64,000 nt of DNA. Source: Aricia agestis. Its lineage: Eukaryota > Arthropoda > Insecta > Lepidoptera > Lycaenidae. Positions 35,341 to 50,400 of the stretch are shown here, in pieces. How positions within the stretch are numbered: the first letter of the stretch is position 1; each line of letters begins with the position of its first letter. The position numbers were made by a program, and so were the translations under genes. The notes under the pieces were generated by a model that had not been told where the DNA came from, searched no databases, and saw only the letters and a list, made by a program, of their open reading frames with translations. The stretch lies in assembly GCF_905147365.1 (NCBI RefSeq), contig NC_056418.1:7315262-7379261 (forward strand), in the 5' to 3' direction.

Positions 35341-35486
35341 ATGAGGTACTGTCCGCCAAATATAACCCTGTCAGAAATATGGGTAGACCATGGGATCTCG
35401 CAGTGTTTTATGGAAACAGTTTCTGCTGGAGTCATTGGAACATTTATTGTTGTATTTGGTACTATCCAACTGGTTATGTACAAGAG
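35341..35486 (+). CDS. ABCB6: ABCB6 exon 1
   Basis: Residues 1-48 plus two bases. Carries C4, the NIT sequon, C22 and the first hydrophobic segment (about 28-45). Donor AGAG/GTTTGT. Confidence 0.9.
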
Positions 35487-38400
35487 GTTTGTATTAAATA
35501 GTTAAAACCAAAATGTAAAGGGAATTTGAAGTCTTTATTGAGATATAAATTTATGCTAGTCAGACCCTAGACTCAATTTTTAAAAAAAAATATGAATTGT
35601 GCAACTATTGAACGAAAGTTTGAGCTAGTGTAATTTTTAATGTTAGTACCATATTTTTTTATTGCATTGTGTAGGGTTTGGATTCAAAGTGCCTTTAAAT
35701 CTTATTGTACATTAAAATGTACGGTATTGTTCATAGTTCTTGTAGATTTAAGGACTCCCTTATGCCTATGTATATTACTTAAATAGGTTAGACCGAAAGC
35801 TAGGCTTTTTTTTCAATAGCAAATTACTTTAAATCATGACATTTAAAAAAATGTTTTTTGTGTAAAGTGTAAACTTATGATAGTGCCAATTTATTAATGC
35901 CCCACTCCCTAAATCACGTACGCTGATAAGAAAGAGTTTATCTGCAAACCAAACAGTTGTCTAATATGCCATGTGCTAATATTATGTAGCAAATTTTACA
36001 TACAGACACCTTACAATATAAATAATTCAGTATTGTAAAATGTATACTCAATGATCATTGCTTTACAGGTATGCAACGTCGTGTGATACCTATTTAAGTG
36101 GGTTAGGTGCTTTCCAAGTAGTGTTTATGCTATTAGCTGTACCTTTGCTTACTATTGTGAGGTTCCTGTTGCAAGCTTTCCTGTTTAAAGATGGTCATAT
36201 TTATGGATATATGGTAAGATGTATATTTGAATAGACTGGTTCGAGACAGAAAAAATGGCAAAATTTGGAGGAGGCTTTTACCGCCATAGGCGACCCTTTT
36301 ATAGATTAAAAACATATATACATATATTAGGAAAAAAAAAACAGTAAATAAATGAAAAAACTTGTAATAAGGGATAATAAAAAGCTTATATATTATTATA
36401 TTATATTTTTGAATTTAATTTTCTATATCAGTTCAATTTAACAAAACAAGCTCTGAGGAATTGGTCGGAATCATACCTCCTGCAACTTTTCGCCATCTTT
36501 CCACGCGAACAATATACCATCCTCATCACCTTGAGTGGCAGTCTTCCAACATGCATTTTTCTTGAGTTAAGCTAGGTTCTTTTTGGCAGGGCTTGAAACC
36601 GGTTCTACATTAACCTGTATTTTAAAGGTTAAACCAATTTTGTCATGCGGTTTCGTTCTGGAGCGGAACCAAATAGGAACGATACTTGGAACCTAAATAA
36701 ACCGGTTTATAGTGAGATCGGCCGCGAGTCGCAACTTGATCGAAGTATCTATATATGCTGTGTGGTTGCAAATGCTCTGTCTGTTCAGTGTGAATAGTAT
36801 GGTCGACTATTTACGCACGTTCTATGAACATGGGCCGCAAATTATTTTCCTGATTGAAATAAAATAACCGGTTAATAAAAAATACCATTATTTTTAAAAA
36901 CTGCTTTAGAGGAACGAAACCTTTTTAAAAAGTTCCGTGGGTAAATTCGTCAAACCGGTTCAAAAATACCGATTTCCAAGCCCTGCTTTTTTGGATCGTA
37001 ATACTTACACGTTTTTGAATACCTAACTTTGACTTTATCTATTCAGTGACGTAACCTTTCAGTGGATAAATAGTGTATTGGGGGGCAAAGCTAATATGAA
37101 ATATTTTGGAATGGGCTATGGCCTACGAATAATAAAAACTAAGGAAACATAAGTCCCATACTATTACAGTTTTAAATTTGGTCCCTTTTGATCTGTCATG
37201 TAACGTCAGCCTGATACCGCTGAAGGCCACCTAAAAATTGCAAATGTATTGAAAATATTGTGTACCTAGGTAGAGTATAATTGTAGAATCTTATATCTTT
37301 AAATGAGCAATTCTTGTTTATATATATATATGTATAATTGGACTCGGAAACGGCTCCAACGATTTTCACGAAATTTAGTATATAGGTGGTTTCGAGGCGA
37401 TAAATCGATCTAGCTAGGAATAATTTTTAGAAAATGTCTTTTTATTCGTGTTTTATCGATAATCGATAAACTGAAAAATATGACTCTTCCTGACATCAGC
37501 TATTGGCGAATAATAATACTATTTTATGAGCAACTAATTGCTTTAACGACACAACAACAGCTAAAGCTATTCCAGCAAATAATTTTCTTGAAAAAAAAAA
37601 ACATAAAATAATAATTATCGTTCTCAATTAATTTATTTTAGCTGAGTATTAGACAGCCACACACTGCCACTCCCATAGGGTGTTGTCCATAAGATTCAAG
37701 GCAAAGACCAAGACGTGTTTACTGCACGCACGTCGCACATATCAGTCTAATTTTCAAATGTTTAGTACAATATTATGGTTTGCTATTTCAGATAGTTACA
37801 TTAGTGGTGAATCTAATTATTTTCCCACTATCAACATATATAGCAGCAATAGAATTTAAGTACCTGCTACCATCTTTACCACCAAATGGTCATGGATTTG
37901 TGCTCCTGGTGTTTTGGGCGATGCTGTTTATTGCTGAAAATTTATCATTTTTAAATTTAAATAAGGATGGATGGTGGTGGCATCTTAACGAGTAAGTGAC
38001 TTTGTAATATACTTATTTAAGAATTATTTTTGTATAATATGGCATATTGTTATACAATTAATCTAGAAAGTTTTAACGTGTGATCTTATTTTCAGCTTAC
38101 AAGATCGGTTAGAAATGGCACTGTTCGTAAGCCGCTACATATCATGCATGATAATATTTATACTGGGGATGAAAGCGCCGCTTATAAGACATCGTTTTGA
38201 AGAATTAGAAGCCGAAGATGGCAACAGAGTTAATTCGCCAAGGGTATGTATAAATAATAACTACTATACTAATGCACAACTTTAAGAACACTTATCTAAA
38301 TTATTGTGTCCTTCAAATATAAAATACCAATAATATACCATAGGTCCATACCACCATTTCATCCTGGTATTGGTACCATCTCATCGACCTTTTCTACTTG

Positions 38401-41400
38401 TACCATCTTTTTTTTAAAAATGAAATAAGGGGGCAAACGAGCAAACGGGTCACCTGATGGAAAGCAACTTCCGTCGCCCATGGACACTCGCAATATCAGA
38501 AGAGCTGCAGGTGCGTTGCCGGCCTTTTAAGAGGGAATAGGGTAATAGGGGAGAGTAGGGAAGGAAATAGGGGAGGGTAGGGGAGGGAATAGGAGAGGGT
38601 AGGGAAGGGAAAAGGGTAGGGGATTGGGCCTTCGGTAAACTCACTCACTCGGCGAAACACAGCACAAGCGCTGTTTCACGCCGGTTTTATGTGAACCCGT
38701 GGTATTTCTCCGGTCGAAACGGCCCATTCGTGCCGAAGCATGGCTCTCCCATGACGTCAATCATCATCTACCCATGTGCAATGGCGTTACTCAGTCACGA
38801 CCTTAAAACAAACTGATCATCTTCCATCGTCATCGGATCATCCTAAAGCTGTGCGGCGAAATAGTTATTTTGTGCGGCCCGTGTTTTTGGTTAGGGAATG
38901 TTTTCGAGTAAAGCGCAGCAGTCTAACCTCACATTTCGTACATATTAGTGACTAGACACTAGTGTATATTGTATGGTAACCCAAGCAGCAAATGGACGTG
39001 CTATAATGGTCGAGAGCACGTTCTTGTTTTCGCTTTAAGTTCTATAAAAGTTCTTAAAACAGTCGAGTAAAAGTGCTGTAAACGTTTACTCGACGCGAAA
39101 AAGGCGCAAATTATTCAGACTAAAGTCCTATTAAAGTGGAATAAGCGCTGAGTAAGCAACAAAAAAATGCTGTAAGATTTGAGTAAAAGTGGTAGAAAAC
39201 ACTAAGAGTGTTTTAAGAGCAACCAAAATGCGTATATAGGATATTTAGTTCAATAAACGCAATTGATTTGCTATTATACAGATAAAGTGTGCTATAATAG
39301 CAGACGAATTGCTTTTATTCTCCTTTTTAGTTCTATAACAGCGAATAGAATGCTTTTACTCGACAAATTAGTGCTGTAAAGAGTGCGAGCTTGTGTGCTA
39401 CATAAATTTAATGTAAAACAATTATAGTTATTAAACTACATCTCAATCCTTATTTATATTATCAAGTTTTTGAGAAATCAATATGTGATTATTTTTTCTG
39501 TTCGTGTAGCTACTCCAAAACATCATGCGCAACAAGTTTTATTGATAAACCCAAAGGCATTTTTACATAAACATTCATGCGCTGCCTATTTTCTTAAATT
39601 TGAAGACTAATTAATATAATTAAATATACTTAAAATATATTTTTTTACTGCCATTGTCCATATTGATAATCTAGTTGCAGTTACAGCTAACTTATTCCAT
39701 TAAAAGTCGAGTAAGAGTGCTGATCACCACATTTATAGCACAAGGTGTCGCCATGATAACAGGATTTAGGGTTCGCTTCGTAAATATCGTATAACAGCTC
39801 TTAATTACACTACAGTTCCTATACGAACGTTTTTAATTCTACTATAAGAGTTAGTCTATAAGCGTGCAGTAACAGCAGCAATGTTGCCATAAGCAATTCG
39901 ATTGCGTTTATAGAGCTTTTATAGAAACATAAAAGAGCTGAGTAACGGCTGTATAAAAGCACCCAATTCAGCGAATCATCTATTCTACAGCTATTATACG
40001 ACTGTTATAGATCAAACGATCGAATAACGAGTATTTTAGCCATATTCATTCAGCATCTGCTAAAAGGTGGAGTAAAAGGGCTAAAACATAGTGCTGTAAA
40101 CGTTTATTCGACGTCCTTAAAGCACACATTAGCAAATATTGCCAAATAGTCGAGATAACCGCTATTATACGATAAATGGGTGTTTTATGAACGGTTACCC
40201 GGCTCTTATACGATTAAAGGCTGAGTAAAAAAATCCTTATTCGACTGTTTTGCTGCTTGGGAAGCGAATGGTCAGCGCGGATTTAAAACCAGCTCTATTT
40301 TCTTAGAATGTATGTAAGCTGTTTAGAGGTCAACAGTATCAGGTCAAATCTATCATATATCAAGCATTGATATCACTTGTGCACACTCTAGACCACAACA
40401 GTGTTACAAACTGGTGACATAGTAAATATTTCTATATATCTCTTACGGCCGCACTCAGATACCTACATACTTACCTATAATTTAAATATTCAGGTTGGGT
40501 TGCACCAGAGGCGTGGTTAAAGTTATGGTTATAGTTAAGGCTAATTTAACTTTAACCTTAACTTTGACCACAGAATTTGACAGAAGACGTTGCTGGTCCG
40601 CCAAGGCTTTATAAGAACGTGGGCGCGCTGCTGGTAAAGGAGAGCTGTCAAAAAAGGCCTTTTTTGTATGATGACAGCGTTAGTTCCTTTTTTCGCCACG
40701 TGCATTTAAAGCCTTGTCGAGCTCTATGGTTATGGTTAAATATGGCCTCTTAACGGCGTCCATTTTTAACTTTAACCAAAGATTTGACATTTTCCATTGT
40801 AGTTTTTTTTAATTTATTTATTTTAGGGCCGTCTATGGGCTCTGCGCCCATATCCTTTTTTTTGCTATCTTTGTATTGTTTTTCGCACCAACGATAATTG
40901 AAATAATATCATTAATTGTAATAATTGTAACTTTAAAACTTTAACTACAATGCAAATAAAAAGAAATGAAAAAATATTATTTGCATTGTAGTTAAAGTAA
41001 TAGTTAAAGTTACAGTTATAGTTAAAGTAAGTTGGTGCAACCCACCCTAAGTACGTAACTTTTATTTAATCAAGAGTGCAAAATACTCATTAAATTAAAG
41101 TTAAGTAAGTACCTACGCCAGGTAATTAATTATAGGAAAATCCGTAAAATGTTGGGTCTAAAACGCCTAGGTCATAATATGTACTACAATGAAACTGATA
41201 AGTAATATAATAATTATAGTGCCGCCTTTGCTGATTTCTAAGGCATTTTGTTGTGTCCATTAAAAAAACTTTTAATTAAATGTGACATAACATAAAACGT
41301 TAATGTCGGCTTAACTTCACACATAAGGTTAAAATGTCATGCCCGTTTCAAAATTATGTGATAAGTGAAGCAAAAACATTTAGAAATCATAAGGTATTAT

Positions 41401-44400
41401 GTAAATGAATTGATTGCTATGTACGACCATTCATTCTACGATATTGTTGTAATAGCTTTAAAGTACGCGCACATTTTAAGAAAAAAATACTATTTGAGCT
41501 GGCCATACACTCCACACACTCCAAATAAAAAAGTATTTCACACTAAGTGCAAGGCATTCTAACTATTTACTAAACGATTTTGGACTGCACAGGCCATTCG
41601 GAAAAAAGACTCATGGACCTTCTATCAGAAAAGTTGATTCATACGTAATTTGGTCGCGTTTTTATCTAACTCAGCTGATAGATTGATCACGAAAAACATT
41701 GAAATGATCCGACCAGTGATGGTCAACTGCCCGTGAATCAATTTCTTCGTAATTGTATTAATTAAAAGGGTGAATAAAGCAAAATTCAAACATCGTCCTT
41801 CTCTCTTTACACTCATACCCGTCTTTCATATGGCAGGTGAAAAATAATCGGCCAAGTGCGAGTCGGACTCGCGCACGAAGGGTTCCGTACCATTGCAGAG
41901 CAAAATTAGGCCAAAATTTGTGTTTTTTTGTATGAGAGCCCCTCTTAATTTTTTATTTAATATGATTATTATTATTAAATATTAAAGTAACACAAAAAAC
42001 TAAGGATTGTGTATAAAATTCAAGTACCTACTTGTTGCTATTATTGATATAGAGCAAAAAAGGCCAAAAAAAATCACGTTTGGGAGCCCCCCTTAAATAT
42101 TAATTTTAATAATAATAATATTTTAATAATATTTATGGACGCTTTACACCACGTCGGTCTGGCCCCGTGGTAAGTACCTGAAGGACTTGTGTTACAGGTA
42201 CCAGACAACGGATATATATTTAATACTTTTTATAATATACATATATTTAAGATTTTTATTATATGATACACATATTTAATACACATCCATGACCCAGGAA
42301 CTTTTAAAAAACTTTTTTTGTTCCGTCGGCGGGATTCGAACCCGCAACCCCCGGCTTGAGCTACCAACGCGCTCACCACTGAGCCACAGAGGTCGTCGAA
42401 TCGAATTTTATTTTGTTTTTAGTATTTCTTGTTATAGCGGCAACAGATATACATAATCTGTGAAAATTTCAACTCTCTAGCTATTACCGTTCTTGAGTTA
42501 CAGCCTGGAAACATACAGACGGACAGACGGACAGACAACGAAGTCTTAGTAATAGGGTCCCGCTTTTACCCTATGGGTACGGAACCCTAAAAAAGGTGCG
42601 GAATCAGCGTGGTGCGGTTTTTTATTAATAAAATATATAAACAATATTTTTAAAATCCTTCAGTAATATAATTTTATAATATTTATTAAATTATTATTGA
42701 CTCCGTTGAATGCATGGTTTTGAACAGAAATGAAATATTCGTAAAAAATTATATGCATCTTTGTGAATTTTCGCTAGTACAGAGCCTCGCAAATACTGTG
42801 TAGTATCCATGTTAAAAAAATTAAACAATTAATTGCTTATTATCCAGTACAAAAATTAATTATAAGATCATCTATTCTTCTTTAGTCGCCGCCTTAAGTC
42901 GTTTACTTATTTCAGGAAGAACACAGATCGACTTTTAGAAATGTATTCAGTAAGCTGAGGACGTTGCTGCCTTTCCTGTGGCCGAAGAAGAGTCTGTGCC
43001 TGCAAGTTTACGTATTCATCTGCATACTGCTGCTGGCAGCCGGCAGAGCCATCAATTTATATGTACAGATATACACAAAATTAATCGGTAAGTTATTAAA
43101 CATAAAACAGATAAAATCTGACCTGACCTTGAGGTTAATGTTATGATAATATTGTATCGTCTAAAATATTTTGATGTGCAATCTTGACGCAAATATTTCA
43201 TACATTCTTTTGTATGTTTGCTGTTGGAATTACCGACCGACTGTAAAAAACAACCATACTTTGCAGTCGGTCCCGACTGTAAGATGCGGTCCATCTATGG
43301 CCGGCCTTAGTCCAGTCAATGTCAGTTGTGATCCGCTGTTTGACATGCATCAAATTACGTATACAGTCCATAAAGTTAATATACCTACCTAGTGGAATAG
43401 AGAAACAAAGGCCTGAGCAAGCGAGATGTCACTATCAGTAACACTGCGTGGTAAAAAGAGACGTGTGATACATGCCAGCAGCACTTTTTTTTGACGTTCA
43501 GTGCCGCAGACGGCACGTGCCGCACGTTGACAATTTAATCTCATAGAATTCATGTTCAATCATGCTTGTGTATACGTACACATTTTTTTCACACAGATGA
43601 AAGCCAATTTCGGTTTCGTTTGACAGGTCGAGATTGTTGCTCTATTCCGATAGGTATATTAACTTTATGATACAGTCCAACATCTGCCTAGGACTAAATT
43701 TTTCTGATGGTGCCTTATTCACTGAACTAGATGACGCCCGAAACTTCGTTGCGCCAAAATTGTATCGCGTGGGGACCGTACATTTTACAGGCTTAAAACT
43801 ATCCTATATCCTTTCCCAGGACTCAAAGTGTATCCATACGAAATTTTAGTAAAATGGATTCAGTGGTTTGGTCGTAAAGACGTAACAGACAAACAGACAG
43901 ACCCACTTTCGCATTTAATAATATTTCATTGGTCGTCTGGAAGAAACCGCTTAAAGCGATAAGACCGCCACTTTGCACATTTTCGTAATTTTGTAATTTT
44001 GTTTGTAAGAGTAACACTCCTTTTGTTTTTGTCTTTATTATGTGGTTTTTGTATGTGCAAATAAATAATTTCTTATTATTATTACTTTGGATATTTTGTT
44101 GTTCACAGTAAACAGTATAACGATAGCGCCGCTGTCGTTCAGATGGGACCTCGTTGTGTTGTACGTGCTGTTCAAGTTCCTCCAGGGCGGCGGCACGGGC
44201 GGTATGGGGCTGCTCAACAATCTCAGATCCTTCCTCTGGATCAAAGTGCAACAGTACACGACTAGGGAACTGCAAGTGAGTCTTGTGGCAGTTGTGGCAC
44301 TACCGATCATTCTTAGGGCTCCACACACAAAACTGCGAATTCGCATCGCATCGCAATGTCATTTTAGTATGAGTTTTGTTGCAGATTACTGTGATGCGTT

Positions 44401-47400
44401 GCGAGTTCGCAGTTTTGTGTCGAGCCCTTCTGCCTAGGAATCAACTCCTCTGATAGTACTAATAATACATCAAAATGCATGTTTTTTCCGCAGCTGGAAC
44501 TGTTCAAACACCTCCACGATTTGCCGCTGAAATGGCATCTCTCTCGCAAGACGGGCGAGGTGCTGCGAGTGATGGACCGCGGCACGGACTCCATAGACAA
44601 CCTCCTCTCTTACATCCTGTTCTCTATAACACCGACGATTATTGATATCATCGTGGCGGTGGTTTACTTCGTGACAGCTTTCAACGCGTGGTTCGGACTG
44701 ATCGTGTTCACGACGATGCTGCTTTATATAGGTGAGAGACATAGACCCTATTTCACCATCGACTGTTAAAGTTAACGATCGAATTAATATAAATTTACCT
44801 CTCTCGTTTTTCGTATGAATGAAAGAGAAGAATTTTTAACAAGCTGTTAACACTAACATACATTGGTGAAATTGTATGTATTATAATATTGACATTGTTT
44901 TGTTCACGAGATAAACTTCATTTAAGAACTACTCATTGTTAGTCGAAAATAAAAATTTTGTTCACGAGATAAACTTCATTTATGAACTGCCCATTGTTTG
45001 TCGAAAATAAAAATATGTATTTATAGACGATAAAGGTTACACTTACGTCGCGCCTGGCCAGTACAGTGTCAATGTATGTAAAAATAATCGAAACAACGCA
45101 CGGAAAATAGATTCTTACATCATATTAAAATATATGAATATTTTAAAGCTATAGTAAGTAAAGAAAATATAGATCCTACTCATCTTCCATTAAGCATAAT
45201 ATTTAATTTGTAACCATATATTATAATATCATATAATATAATTATATTATTTAATATTAATAATAATAACATTAATTTGTAACCACGTATTATTAAGCAT
45301 TAGCCCATTACACGTAATGGGGTCTATAGCGTGTGAATTTGCCACTAGGGCCGCCGGTCGCGTAAGGTTCAGAAACATACGATTTTCACCATTTTCAGCT
45401 AACTTTGTCACATAAATTATAGTTTATTAAATTTCATTGTTGAAAAGTGATTGTTGATAGATCACAAATATCAGTTGACATTTTGTATTTCACAATTACG
45501 ATAGAAAAGTGCTCCGGTCATATACAAAACTTCTCCTTAACGTTCCCGCCCATAACACTGAATATTTCAATTCCTTATTTACCGTTCAGTCTATTTTACT
45601 TTGGAATTCCCTGATCATGATCATACAGGGTGTAACAAAAATAAGTGATAATACTTTAGGGTGTGTACGTGTTCCTTGTAGAGAGCTCACTGTAAAAGTT
45701 GCAGCTTTGAAAGACGAAATTTTTTTTTCACTTTTGTATGGGCAAGGGCCCGAGCGTCACCAGTTTCCCCATACAAAAGTGAAAAAAAAAATTGGTCTTT
45801 CAGCGCTGCTACTTTCACCGTGAACTCTCTACAAGGAACACGTACACACCCTAAAGTATTATCACTTATTTTTGTTACACCCTGTATAAGGCAAGCTGAA
45901 ACCTTGAATCGCTTTAAGTCGTTGCTATTTAATTATTATTATATCTGTCAATAATTAATGGTTACAGTATAATATACATATTATAATGTATATTTTATAT
46001 ACTTATTATCATTTATATAGTATATTATAGTATTATAGTATATGTAGTATATTAAGTATAAGTATTTATATTATTAATATAAGTACATATTATATTTTAT
46101 ATATTATGTAATATACTTTTGCACATCACCTTTTTCCTGTAAACACATCATCTCTATAAAATTTGTTAAAGGGTTGCCTGGAAGAAATTGCTTTCAAGTA
46201 ATAAGGCCGCCCTTGTGTACATGTCTCATTTGTTAAATAATGTAAATTTCACTGCTATGTTTGTGCACAATAAAGTATATTTGTTTGTTTGTTTGTTTTG
46301 ACTATATGGATCACAAACATATTAATAAACGTATATTTTTTTAATTTGTAGCCAGATTTTTAACGTTTTTTTCCAGTGGCGACAATCGCGGTGACGGAGT
46401 GGCGGACGAAGTTCCAGCGGCGCATGAACTTGGCTGACAACGAACAGAAGGCGCGCTCCGTCGACTCGCTGCTCAACTACGAGACCGTCAAGTATTACGG
46501 CGCAGAGGGGTACGAGGTCGACTCGTATGGGGACGCCATTGTTAGATACCAGGTAATATCATTATCACATAACACCATGTTACTCTTCACCAGCGTTTTT
46601 CCACCTGTGCGGTGGCGTAACTGTAACATCCGGGACCCGTGGCAAATTGATGGATATGGGCGTCATCAGTAAAAAAGTCACGTTAATAATAAAACAACGT
46701 TTAAAAAAATTCTGATGTCACGGCCTCTTGGGCCGGAGCCCTTTTGGGTCGGGGGCCCGTGGCATTTTGCCAGCCCTGCAAACCTATAGTTACGCCACTG
46801 CACCTGTGGCTCGTAGCATCTGTAGGTGGGAAATAAGTTCGCTTTTCAATCAAAAGTTGTTCAGAATGAGAACCACTGAGTCACCTCTTTTCGGCTTACT
46901 CTACCTAATTTGAAACACCCTGTATAGGCGAAAGTTTATAGTATAGTAGAAACACACACAGTACGTAGTAGTGTGTCTTTCTGGCTTATTACTGCTATGA
47001 AATTAGCAATCTTCTTAACAGAAACGGCAACCGAACACATAAAAGATTATAACATAAAAATGGCTATAAAAGACAGGAACGATAAAGTCCTAGGCCACAT
47101 GGCGGGTAGATTCGACACAGAACGATATCTCTTTAACACCCTAGAAACTCCACCCAGCTTGAGTGACCCCTCTCCACCAAGCCAATGTCACAACATCTAA
47201 AGGCAAAGGGTGGAGCAGCATAAAATCAAAGGAAATCGGAAAATGTCGGATCTACTGGCCGCCACACCGACTGGGACCTCACCGTTCAAAACATTAATAT
47301 TATTATTATGTAATTTATAAAACAATAAATATATATTTATTTATTATATGTATAATATATTATAGTCTATTCTATAAAGTATATATATATATAGCAGGGA

Positions 47401-50400
47401 AAAGAAGATATCAGGGATATCCCGAAATCCCTAGGGATATCACGAAATCGCGGTAGATACCGAATATTCTTGTTTCTTACGTCTTCTTACTAAACAAATC
47501 TAGTGATATGTCATTTCACTAAACTAAATCTAGTGAAATGTCAGAAAAGCGGATACCGCCGAATAAAAATCGAGCTACGCATTTCTCTCGCTCGCTCTAA
47601 TACCCTATCACTATCTTATGGGGGCGACTAACCCTAAATTGACGATTTTATAATTCATTTTTATACTTGAAAATAAGCCCCGAATTGTTTCATTTTGTAG
47701 ACATAGACACTACATTATATTTCCGAGAATCAAACCTAGCAAAAACACGATATCTTAAAATTTTCTCGATCACAAAGATGCATATAATTTTCACGAATTT
47801 TTCATATATTGCCATAACCGTGCATTAAACTAAGTTAATATTTTAACACATTGTATAAAATTCTATCATTGAGGAACTGACCTAGCGGATTTTTTAAATG
47901 TTACATATTTATCGAGTTATTAGGAAAAAAATAATTTTCTTTTTATTTAAATTAATCCGCGTCCTCCTTTTTCACCTGGCATATAAAAGACGGGCGTGAG
48001 TGTGAAGAGAGAAGGACGATTTTTGCGTTAGTCGCCCCCTTAACGCGAATGGGGCATTATCAGCGTGAAGTGATCTTATTATCGGTATTGAGTTATTAAT
48101 ATCCCCATAATATACATTTAACAGGCTATCGAACCATGCAAGTAACATGCGCGTAAGTCTGGAAAATATTAAAACTCGAGAGTCGTAAAAGGTGATATTT
48201 AGAAAATCGCATTCAAACTTAACGTACACGTAATAATTTAACGACTAAAATCACACGAGCCGCGCCAGCTCGAGCGACGCATTTGTTTCACTCCCACTAG
48301 GGCCCGTGTGGGTATTAGAGCGAGCGAGAGAAATGCGTAGTTCGATTTTTATTCGGCGGTATCCGCTTCTCTGACATTTCACTAGATTTAGTTTAGTGAA
48401 ATGACATATCACTAGATTTGTTTAGTAAGAAGACGTAAGAAACAAGAATATACTGTATCTACCGCGATTTCGTGATATCCCTAGGGATTTCGGGATATCC
48501 CTGATATCTTCTTTTCCCTGCGACATATACACATATATATTTAAAAAAAAGTGTCCATGGCGTGATGGACCACAATTAATTAAAATTCATAATATTAATT
48601 CAATTATCCTTGGTGCGAAAAATCTAAATAATAAAATAACAAAAAAAGGATATGGACGAACAGTCCATAGCCCCAATTTTATAAAAAAAAAAAAACAGAA
48701 ACGGCAAACTTCGTTTCCACAAACATATCTCGTCTCTTGTTGTTAATTGTACAAACTATCTAAACTTGCAATATTTTTTTTTTTATTTATTTATTTTTTA
48801 TTAATACAAGATGAAAAATAATTTGTTAATATTTTGTTATTCTAATTAAAAATGTTTTGTTATTTCTTTCAGAAAGAAGAATTTAAGACTTTGCTCACCC
48901 TTAGCATGCTGAATACGATTCAGAATGTAATTATTTGTACCGGTAAGTTGGCATTTGAATTTTAAGGGTGTTTGCGCACCGACGGGGTCATTGTAGGGCA
49001 ATAGTCTATACCTTGAAGTCATGGGCGCCAGCAGGGGGGTGCCAGGTGGTGCACTTGCACCCCTTGGGAATCTCGGGATCAACAGGAATTATTGAAATAA
49101 AAAGCCGTCGTAACCCTATTACCATGCCGTACAAATATAGTTCATAATGTTTCGGCACTAAAATATGTATTCTGTTGACGTAAATAGACAGTCACTGTTC
49201 GTAAAAAGTTAAAATTAAAGAAAAGAAAGAAACTAAAATCTGAACCCTTTGGAAGTTATTTCTGCCGGCGCCTATGCTTGAAGTCACATTTTTTATTATT
49301 AAATTGTTTGTTCATAGTTTAAGGTACAAAAGAACGTAGCAATAGGTACCTTTTCCGAACATACCACTGTTTGTGACATTCATTTCATATAACCTACCCT
49401 ACCTCAAATTTGGCTCTAGCTACAGCTAGGGTTGCCAACTTTCGAAAGGACCAACCCGGGAGGATTGTAGGGGGGGTTGTGAAAGAACATAGTCTCAGGA
49501 CCATTTCTCTCTTTCATATGAAGTCATTAGTAAGCCCTGAGTTAATCCAGAGTCAATTATTATGCAATAATTATTAGTTTTTGAAAACCGGAGAAATTAT
49601 CGTTCTCCGGGAGGACGGGAGGTTAAGCATTATTACCGGAGTCTCCCGGGCAATCCGGGAGGGTTGGGAACCCTAGCTACAGCCTTGAATACATATCTAC
49701 TGTCTCACCTCAAATGATAATTAGGTTATGTTTCATCTCGCTCCAACCCCTTTCTGGTGGCATTCTTGTGGTGTGCGGCGTGAGTGTGCAAATGTCGTAA
49801 TCACTTATAGTGAATTACAGTAATTGTAAAATATGAAATAGATAATGCTAAGTGTCATTAAATTATATATCTGAATTCTGAAGGCCTGTTTCACCACTTT
49901 ATGATAAAGGCCGAATAGGGTATTGACAGATTGTCCATATTTCATCTGTCCAGTTAAATGGTGGATAGCCTATTCGGCACTTATCAGGAAGTGGTGAAAC
50001 AGGTCCTGAGTGTGATAAATAATTTCGAAATATTAGCGATTTGATAGAAGTGCGACCTTTGAAAAAGCGCATTAAAGCTGCGCGTCCACCGGGTCGGAAT
50101 CGGAGCGTACGGTGCGGAGGGAGCGTCGTCATTTATAATTTGTCAGACGCAGAAATGACGTTCCAGTGCACGCAGTTCCATAGAAATCAATGCAAAGCAA
50201 AAAATCCGTCCACTGCGTACGCTCCGATTCCGATCCGGTGGACGCGTTTTATTTTTTGTTTTTATAATGTTTATTAGCTTGACCCTCTTTACTATTTCTG
50301 ACCTTAAACAATTATTATCTTTGAGTCGCGTGTTAAAATTGTTGATGTATTATAAATATAATAATGATTGTTTATACTATTATAATTATAATATGCAATA

